Source of the DNA: Leuctra nigra
Lineage: Eukaryota; Arthropoda; Insecta; Plecoptera; Leuctridae
Direction: 5' to 3'
Length of the DNA: 64,000 bases
Assembly (NCBI GenBank): GCA_934045905.1
Contig: OW203769.1
Coordinates: forward strand, 29,707,910-29,771,909
Shown: piece after piece, positions 56,286 through 64,000 of the stretch
Numbering within the stretch: the stretch's first letter is position 1
How the letters are laid out: every line of letters starts with the position of its first letter
Notes under the pieces: generated by a model
The model's database searches: none
What the model saw: only the letters and a program-made list of their open reading frames with translations
What the model was told of the DNA's origin: nothing
Translations under genes and position numbers: made by a program

Positions 56286-56796
56286 TTTTTGCCTGCACTG
56301 CCCAGGTCAAACCGCACAACCAATCGATCTGAAATTTTGTACACATACTAACGTAATCTATGCGGTATCTGCGATAGTTTCTGAGCGGAAGCCTGTGATT
56401 GATTCCAATTAAAAAAGAAAAAATATCTTTCGATTGGTTGGTCCAATCAATTTGAAATTTTGCCTTGTGACTTAAATTTCAATTTGAACCGTTTGACCGA
56501 TCAACTTAACACTTTGCACGGTCATTGGGACCAGATTTTAGGTATCTTTTGCCATATTTACAGACCAATCTGTCATTATTTTCAAAATGTATTGTCATTG
56601 TAAGGACATTTTGTTCTATAATCATGAAATATTTGCAAATGTATGCCAATAATTTCAATTATTATACCTATCAGTGCTACCATCTTGATGGTTCAGTTCC
56701 AAGGCCTGTAGAGTCGATCAGTCTTGCAAACGATTATCAGATCGCATACAATACGAAAGTTCGCTTATCAACGCGGTACACAGCGCGTTTTCCTAG
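56286..56796 (+). mobile_element. Helitron-like family H1, copy (diverged)
   Basis: Starts in ggtcaaaccgcacaaccaat and ends ttcgcttatcaacgcggtac..gcgcgttttcctag, followed by A rather than T. Internal family words (tttgcacggtcattgggacc) are clear. Confidence 0.5.
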
Positions 56797-57226
56797 ATTT
56801 AGAATATGAAGAAATAAAATCCAGATACAACTTCTAAACAATTTTTGTTGTTAATGACATTAGTCTTGCTGCGCCTTCATATTTTACCTTTGTCTTGAAT
56901 TCTTTCAAATTTGACTAGGATCTTCTCGAAAGTGAGAATCTTTCATGATCCTCGCCCTATTTGACCTATGCATGAGCTGACGTGTGATGACCCTTGCAGC
57001 CCCCCCCCCCCCCCTACATTGACCAACCCCCCGGGGTCTATACACACGCGGGGTCTATACACACGGGACGCGACGAGCCGACGCACGGCTATAAACACGA
57101 ATGTATTCCATTTAGTTTTTCTCAAGTTGGCAACTCATGAAAAATGCATGATAACGAAGTATCTTTACGTCTGGGCCTCTATCCACTCCATTGGATCCGA
57201 GAGAGAAATAATATGAGACTACATCG

Positions 57227-57227
<1 letters not shown>

Positions 57228-57299
<72 letters not shown>

Positions 57300-57300
57300 T
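57228..57300. repeat. (CT)n microsatellite
   Basis: About 30 CT dinucleotides with one interruption, followed at 57358-57415 by a 9-bp minisatellite aaaactgtg of about five units. Open frames here are artefacts. Confidence 0.95.
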
Positions 57301-58469
57301 TCTTTACACTTGCACGAGCAAACTGATTGATTTATGAACTAACTCTCTACGTACACGAAAACTCTGAAAAACTGTGAAAACTGTGAAAACTGTGAAAACT
57401 GTGAAAACTGTGAAGATAGTTTTGTTAATACGTAAAAAATAACTTGCACCCTGACCATAAAAATATACACATTTTTCAAAACATTCCAAGTCTCAAGAGT
57501 ATGAGATATAGCGGTATTTTCACCCTCTTTTGAAGGTTTCTCTGTGTTATTTGCCATTTGGAAGATACATTTGTGTATTTGTTTGTATACAATGTGTCTG
57601 AATATAATTGGGATACATCCGCTTGTGAAATATTATAGTGAAAGTAACTACTAAATATAATAATTAGTGCATTAACACACAGAGACCGGCGGAATTTCAA
57701 GGGTCGAGGTTATATATTTATATTGGTTGTGATTGGTCTACATGTAATTATGTTTTCAATAATAGTTTTTATAGGTTCGATTATCAAGACGTTTTGAAAA
57801 TTACAATTGGTTGCAGAAGATGGATTTTCAATGACAACTCACATCGTGATGTAGAAAGTAAACAATGACACGTGTTCAGATGCTCGTCTTATCCAGCAGT
57901 GACGTCAGCATTAACGACGCCCCCCGCGGCAGCAAGAGTTATGAATCACTCCGCAACCCAACCACTGAAAGTTAAATTACATTTCCACAGACGCTCCCGC
58001 GAAACTTTTCTCTTAAATGATGTTATTCAAAGCGTATAGAGTGGAAAATCTGCATTTTCCGAGACTTTTTCCCACCGCTTTTCATTTTCCATTGTCTTTT
58101 TGTAGCGCGGTTTTCCTAAACCGATCTGCATATAATTATGTTAGACTGAGTCGCAAAGTTCCGTGAGGAATCTCTTATTCCGGGAATATACAAAACAAGA
58201 TGCATAATTGAGGTAAATAGACGATTTAAAACATCGCTTTATGACAATATTTTCATTCTCAAAACAAACAACCGATTTAACGGACACTTCCACAGTATAC
58301 GGGGGGGGGGGGGGGGGGGGGGCAATTGTAAATAATACCGATATGTGTGATATGGACAAATATTTAAGAACATGTTTAAAAAGACAATAAGGACCTTTCA
58401 AAATTTGAATTTAATTGAACAAAAGGTTATTTTCAAGATTTTGCTTCTCTTATAGATTACCCAAGTAGT

Positions 58470-58640
58470 ATGAACTATTGTCAAGTATAATATAAACCGA
58501 TCAGTGGACCTTGTTCAAAAACTATACAAGTAGGTAAACGCTGTCATGACATTAGTGTCTGTGCAAAATTGCAGACCAATTGGTTGAACGGTTTGACGTG
58601 GACATTGAAACAGGAGAAACAAAAAAAAGTGCATAAGAAT
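58470..58640 (-). repeat. H1-related fragment
   Basis: gtgtctgtgcaaaattgcag..ggttgaacggtttgac..aaaaaaaagtgcataag resembles the end block of family H1 near 21240-21350, without the terminal gctcgctc. Confidence 0.4.
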
Positions 58641-59605
58641 TCACTGCCATTAGATTAATATTCAATGGGTTTACTGTACATGGACCAGGCGCCCAAAATG
58701 CTTCGAAATACGTTTTTGAACGTTTAGTTGACTGTAAAATCAAACATTTCCAATAAAAATGCTACTTTTTTTTTGAAATTGAGTAAAATTAATAATATCT
58801 GAGGTAAATGTATGAATCTAATATTTCTTGGCTTGAGCTGCAGATTCTAGTGTTGAGCCGCGGAAATTTGATGTCATTTTTTAAAGAAATTTATAAAAGC
58901 AATCAAATTTTCTCAATTTATTTTTGGAATTTGGGAATCGAGAGAGGAAGGGTCGGGGGGGGGGGGGTTGCTGGATCACGTGACTATTCTGTATTTCTCG
59001 TGACAGAGCGAGCGTTCAACTTAGACTTTTCTAGGAAATGTCGAACAAAGGAATATTTATTTATAGAATGAAAAATCCACTCACCCTTGTTTATTATTTA
59101 CCACGATGTTGATATAGATATATTCATTCAAAACTTAAACTTGAGTTAAAATACATTACATTTTTTAGACAATTTTGATTGATATTCTTGTTATATGTAT
59201 ATCTTCATTGACGTTGATGACGTCATTCTGATGAGTGACGTCAGAACTGTCGCAATTGATCTTCAATCGCAATTGGCTGGCCAGGAAAACATTTCAAGTG
59301 TCAAAACCAGTATTCTGAGGTCCAAGCAATAGTCCGGCAATTCGCAACATATTTAAAATCGATTTTTTTAGCAGTGTAATTTCATTCCATTAGTTTTGTA
59401 AATTTTAACATAAAAAATAACAATAAAGGTACGCAACTGTCACCCAAAAAATAATCATTGCATTCATAAAATACAATTGTAATGTCTTGCGACATTTTGG
59501 CGGGAAATCGGCGCGTGACGTGGATACAAGGAAGTGACGTCACAACGGTGGCGAATACAGAAAAAATTATCGTTGAACAAATTTGAAGGACTGCTGGGCT
59601 TGTTA
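58641..59605. other. Gene-free stretch with three TGACGTCA sites
   Basis: Perfect TGACGTCA octamers at 59218-59225, 59236-59243 and 59535-59542; no exon beside them could be supported. G run at about 58956. Confidence 0.3.
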
Positions 59606-59641
59606 TTATCATTGAACTGTAAGCTTACAGTTCAATGATAA
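59606..59641. repeat. Perfect 36-bp palindrome
   Basis: ttatcattgaactgtaag is followed directly by its exact complement, with AAGCTT at the centre and no loop. Confidence 0.9.
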
Positions 59642-59937
59642 CCTACTAGAGTGAGACAAGATCGCTTGGACACAATTCTGATGTTGCGATCTAACATTCA
59701 GTCATCAGATTTAATGAGCAATCATATTTAGGGCACATAATTATGTCATCACTGTCGATTTTGCTGTAATATTTCTGAATTCTATCAATATTTGTAAATC
59801 GATTTCTTGAAAAATTTTCTTCCCACAACTAAAGTATTTTGAACACAATATTTTGAAGTACAATTTTGAATCAAATTGACAGTACTATTCCCTTTGTACA
59901 AGCAATCAAACAGTAAAACAATTATCAGCATTCTCAT

Positions 59938-60240
59938 GACTCCACGTCCTGAGATCCCGAGTCTCTTGAGTTGCTCGGAAGGGCGTGGGTTTGACTCCCG
60001 CTGCGTGGGTAAGAGTCCCGACTTCGATCCCCGCCCCTGCACCGACCGAGTCGGCGTAGTCGGTCGCTCTCCGCTTCATTGGCTGGTAGAATGCACCACC
60101 AGTCTCCTCCATTGGCCGACACTTTTATCACCGCTCTCAGTTGGTCCAGATCCTCTCCTCTCCCGATCCTTTACACTTGACTGGACAACGCCGACGACTG
60201 CTTTATTGCGCGGACATTAAATGTGTTTGTATTTATTTAC
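59938..60240 (+). repeat. SINE-like sequence (family S2)
   Basis: Two B-box-like words (gggtttgactcccgc, cttcgatcccc) and a GC-rich body ending cgacgactgctttattgcgc and attaaatgtgtttgtattta. The tail resembles a SINE 3' end. The open frames on both strands are short and without family resemblance. Confidence 0.45.
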
Positions 60241-61439
60241 CTCCAACTCTTGCCCGAGTTTTATTGGCTGAGTAATGTGTAGGGGAGACCGGGGTAGTTT
60301 GGCGACTGAACTTGCGGCGGCTTTATTGCCCGACGACATCGACTAGAGTTGATTATTTCCACGATACATACAGGTTGTTTCCAAGCAATGCATGAAGAGA
60401 GTTCTTTTCCAATTACGTAGACAACTTGGAGCAAAATAACTAGTTTATTAGGAAGAATTACTTCTTACTGCTAAATGGGTTGGTTCTACGATGCCTACAA
60501 ATACTTAGTTAGTTTCCGAATGTGTAACAAACATAATTTTTTCCTTCTTCATCATCTCACAAACATCCATTTGGAACATTATGTTCAGGCTGTGGTAAAA
60601 TTTCTCAAATCCTACTTCAGTCACCATTTGTAATAAAGGTAATTTCAATATTATAACATTTCCATTAAATCGACCTTTCAAACTCCGACATTCAAAATAG
60701 AACTTTGCAATTTAAGAAAAGTAATATAAGAAATATCGACGCTCCATTTCTATACAGTGACATCTTCAGAATACAGTCTTAAGTGACATGGAATATTAAA
60801 TAATGTTTTCTCAAAGTCAAGGCTGTAATCTGTTACCACTTTACCACGTATCTGCGATCATTGGACAAAGATTTTGTACAGAACTGATAGCATGAAGCAC
60901 TGAGTCCGGTGATAAGTTATTCAGTTGACGTATTTGAGATGTCACAGTTAGAAATCGAATTAGTGTTGAATTGAGACGTGTAGATGACGTAAGTAAATCA
61001 GAGTCTTGGCAGAAGGATGGACACAGGAAAAGTAGCAAGTTAGTTATGTGTGAGTTCACCTGGTTGATGCAGAATGCTATATTCGGCTGACATGATGACT
61101 TGAGGAGGTGAAGAATCCACTGAAATGCTTCGATCTTTCAGGGCAAAGACCTCGAGAAATTATACCACAACATTTACTCAAATGCAACATTCCTAATGCT
61201 AGATTCTCGATAAGAAGTGTACCTCGCTATTCCCGAATAAGTTTTTATACAATTTTAGTTATTACAACCCTCCCGGTAAAGCTTTATGTCTGTAGTTGTA
61301 CAAATAACGACTTGTACAGATGAATTGGCAAGTTTTATCATAATAATAGCATTGTAGAAGATACGTTGGTAATTATAGTGCTTTAACAGAATCAAGTTAG
61401 GCTTTAAGAGGCAAACGGAAGCGAACGGGAATCGCACGG
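60241..61439. other. Gene-free stretch
   Basis: No exon with coding-type composition and no bounded repeat. The minus frame at 60841-61059 is not supported by any motif. Confidence 0.3.
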
Positions 61440-61770
61440 TTCGTCAGAGGGTTTTTGTGAAATTTTGTCTTCCCACTTAATAATTTAAAAAAATCAGATA
61501 GTAACGACCCATTACAGCCTAAAAGACTAAATAATGCCGCACACTAGAGTTCATTATGACCTCTGGTGCGACCTCAAAGTGTTAAATACGATATTTTTAT
61601 TAAAAATGTCTAAAATAATCGTATTTAACACTTTGAGATCGCACCAGAGGTCATAAAGTACTCCAGTGTGCGTCATTATTTAGTCTATTAGGCTGTAATG
61701 GGTCGTTACTATCTGATGTTTTAAAATTATTAAGTGGGTAGACAAAATTTCAAAAAAACGCTCTGACGAA
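61440..61770. repeat. Foldback element with ~153-bp arms
   Basis: ttcgtcagag..gaaattttgtcttccc..gtaacgacccattacagcct at 61440-61592 is mirrored at 61618-61770, ending ctctgacgaa. The loop is only about 25 bp (61593-61617). Arms differ at scattered sites, so the element is not newly made. Confidence 0.85.
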
Positions 61771-62857
61771 CATAGATGAAATCATTGATGGAAAAACATA
61801 GACAATTGTATAATTTGGTGGAGGGGGGATTCGACATTTGTTGAAACGCAGCTCAATTTGCCTGCGCGCACACGTGTATGTACTTCGTATTTCAATTGGA
61901 AACCCGGACAAAGAAACACCACCTGATTCCAACCACTTGAAAAACAAACTCCTCAGAATAATACAGGAAATAATTGCTAAAACAAACAAAAAAACTCCTC
62001 GAGTTGTTTGTTCGATTCCCGGTGAGGATATTCAAATTCTCTCCAACGAACCCTTCATTATAAAGTTGCGGGGGGAGGGGGGGGGGTCTTAATGAAGACG
62101 CTCTCAAATCTCATTTCCAAAGACTCGACTAGTGGGGGGGGGGGGGGGGGGGATAATTCCTTTCCGAGTCTTAGATTTTTACTTTTTTTTATCTTTCTCC
62201 TTGAAAGTGAATATATTATAATTTCTTCTCTCGAATTTTTCTCTCGATGAGACTTTTTAAAGACTTGAGAGTAAATACGCATAGCTAACAATCATGAATA
62301 AATGAATACAGACCGTTTGAAGTTGATATCATTAGGATTATGTTTGATATTTTTATTAGGATGAAAAGTAAAAAAATACATCCTAGATGTTAAGATTGGG
62401 TGATGAAAGAGGGAATAATATTATCGGATCTGGAGTTACCTTACAGAGCACTTGAGGGCTCTGTAGAACCCACTTAGCCGTTGTGTTTGTTACTTTGAGT
62501 AGAAGCTTTGCCTTTAGGTCACTTAGACACGGCAAGAGTGATGATCAAACTTCAAGAAAATCCTCTGATTTACTCACATCAAATCATTTCTATTTGAGAA
62601 AATAATCTTTGTAATTGTAAATACGTATTTTAACAATTTTTTTAAAATAATTTGGTACTGAATCTCTCAATTCTAAAAAAAACTCTTTCAGAATCAAAAA
62701 AAATATATATAAAACATCAATTTTTTTGAGAAATTATTGATTAAAGGAGCATATTATGTCTAGTATCTTCATAATGTAACTTGACACAATTAGGTACTAT
62801 ATTTGGCAATCCTCACTACATCAAGAAATGCGTTATTTGCAACTTCATTCGAACATG
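61771..62857. other. Gene-free stretch with G runs
   Basis: G runs at about 62074-62088 and 62136-62151. A B-box-like tttgttcgattcccggtg at about 62007 hints at a SINE relic. No gene. Confidence 0.3.
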
Positions 62858-62944
62858 AGGCGGTAATAGGCCACAACCGCCTCCTTCCCCCCGTCCCTTC
62901 ATCCGTCTCTAGTAAGCTAGCTGCAGAACAGTGCGACGTTAAAC
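62858..62944 (+). repeat. SINE family S1, 3' fragment
   Basis: taataggccacaaccgcctc..cttccccccgtcccttcatcc..ctgcagaacagtgcgacgttaaac is the body and tail of S1. It is inverted relative to the copy at 63115-63312. Confidence 0.6.
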
Positions 62945-63114
62945 CTCACTCTCCCGTGCTCGCTTACCAACGCCGCGCCTCCTGTTGCTGACGTCACGAT
63001 GCATCACGAGAACTCTCCCCTCCTCTCCCCCTCCCCCACATCGCTTTGTCTTCCAACAGGAGAAGAAACTACTTATTTCAGCGCATTACTCAAACACTTT
63101 ATTTATATCAGCAG

Positions 63115-63312
63115 TGTTTAACGTCGCACTCTTCTGCAGCTAGGCTAAACGCGAAGGATGCATGATCATGATGATGAGAAGTAGACGAGGATGGACGGTG
63201 GGAAGGAGGAGGCGTGGTCTATTGGTAGGGAACCTTCCCATCATTTGCCTCTCGACTGAGTTAAACTGCTAGAAACCTCAGTCAGGAAGTTTGGACGTGG
63301 GAATCGAAAAGT
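63115..63312 (-). mobile_element. SINE family S1, minus strand
   Basis: On the plus strand it reads gtttaacgtcgcactcttct, then gatggacggtgggaaggagg, then agggaaccttcccatcattt and gggaatcgaaa. This is the reverse complement of the S1 order (B box, body, cgacgttaaac tail). The tRNA head is diverged. Confidence 0.65.
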
Positions 63313-63615
63313 TAAACTTGGCTAAGAAATACAAAATCGCCTGTTCATAATTTCTCACTAAACTATTTCAAAAATTGTCAGGATTGCTCCTGGGGAAAAA
63401 GGTTCATACAGTTGGTTCTTCCCACAAACAATAGATACGACAATTCAAGCGGCAAGACATTTGTTTAGAAACACAGTCAGATACGTTAACGTATCAATTT
63501 TCTGACTTGTATCTTTCATCTCAAACTACATTTTGCAACGAAGAAAACTGATCACTGAAATTGTAAATTTGTTGTAAACTCGTTGTAATATCTTGCTACA
63601 TTTGAACTGATACTA

Positions 63616-63751
63616 GAAAGTGCCGAGTCCCCGTGGCCATCCGCTTGTCTCGCGCCGCTCCAGCCACTGCTCCAGCCTCCGCCATGGGAACCGATCACGT
63701 GGTGGACCCATCCAGGCGTTGCTACAAAAATATCATCCAGTTTTCCACCGC
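63616..63751 (+). other. Weak candidate exon in GC-rich island
   Basis: After gatactag|AAAGTGCC the plus strand is open with G/C-ending codons (VAIRLSRAAPATAPASAMG, TDHVVDPSRRCYKNIIQ) to a possible donor CCAG|GTTCGC. The minus strand is open too (GGGKLDDIFVATPGWVHHV). Strand and reality are undecided; no family recognised. Confidence 0.2.
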
Positions 63752-64000
63752 CAGGTTCGCTCAAGTGGAATTATTGTTGTTATTTCACAGTATTTTGTTT
63801 ATTTGCACTTCCGGTCGGCTGCTTGGCGCGGCCGCTTGCCTGGGGCTGGGGCTGGGGCTGATATGAATACCGCGGCGTGGGTCACTCTGCCTGCGTGAAC
63901 ATCCCGCGTAACCATAGCAACCATAGCATCCAATCAAGATGGTTCACTTTACTCAGCAAACTAAACGAACAGTTAGATTCTGACGAAATAATAACTGCAA

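Noticed and set aside
57144..57326. Ser/Leu-repeat open frame
   Set aside because: Translation of the (CT)n microsatellite.
60841..61059. Minus-strand 72-residue frame
   Set aside because: No domain, no splice support, AT-type codon use.

Overview
The window is AT-rich animal nuclear DNA: introns with GT/AG borders, exons with G/C-ending codons, long AT-rich gaps, and a dense load of transposon-derived DNA. Nothing in it is bacterial (no operons, no CRISPR, no rRNA). An invertebrate, probably an arthropod and perhaps a hemipteran-type insect, fits best, but the organism call is inference. Protein-coding DNA is confined to a few islands. The rest is terminal-inverted-repeat (TIR) elements, SINEs, truncated LINEs, a recurrent Helitron-like family and tandem arrays.

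Region 1 (1-7.6 kb) has no gene. It holds foldback elements (1-328, 5309-5572, and an opposed pair of about 400-bp MITEs at 6279-6688 and 7134-7533), a diverged array of about 270-bp units (515-1490) and a hammerhead-ribozyme-like sequence (2943-2980).

Region 2 (7.8-13.3 kb) is the clearest gene content: two divergent paralogous leucine-rich-repeat (LRR) proteins. The minus-strand gene (7822-9183) encodes a 453-residue type I membrane protein with an acidic tandem-repeat stalk and a Tyr-containing tail. The plus-strand gene (exons 11165-11194 and 12336-13229) encodes a 307-residue secreted or possibly GPI-anchored LRR protein. A PIF/Harbinger-like MITE (12036-12319) lies directly against its splice acceptor.

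Region 3 (13.3-18.1 kb) holds a TTAA-flanked DNA element (13677-14407), a LINE 3' fragment (15092-15892) and a candidate minus-strand gene. That gene's last two exons (17561 down to about 17823, and 15967-16354) join in phase and flank an intron carrying a hAT-like MITE with a perfect 8-bp target duplication.

Region 4 (18-29 kb) holds SINE copies, two copies of the Helitron-like family, a compound hairpin element, a 27-bp minisatellite interrupted by a SINE with its target duplication, and a 52-bp minisatellite of about 26 units.

Region 5 (29.4-34.8 kb) is a 5.4-kb satellite of 32-bp units with higher-order structure. Its unit shares a 16-bp word with the terminal hairpin loop of the Helitron-like family found elsewhere in the window. 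This is the most interesting link seen here.

Region 6 (34.8-64 kb) is mostly mobile DNA: more Helitron-like copies (45.6, 48.2, 50.1, 51.1, 54.0 and 56.3 kb), a hAT-like MITE nested in another element (42.3-43.6 kb), a second PIF/Harbinger-like MITE (44272-44748), several foldbacks, a second LINE fragment, tRNA-derived SINEs and two weak coding-like islands (52.6 and 63.6 kb). No convincing complete gene was found after 18 kb.
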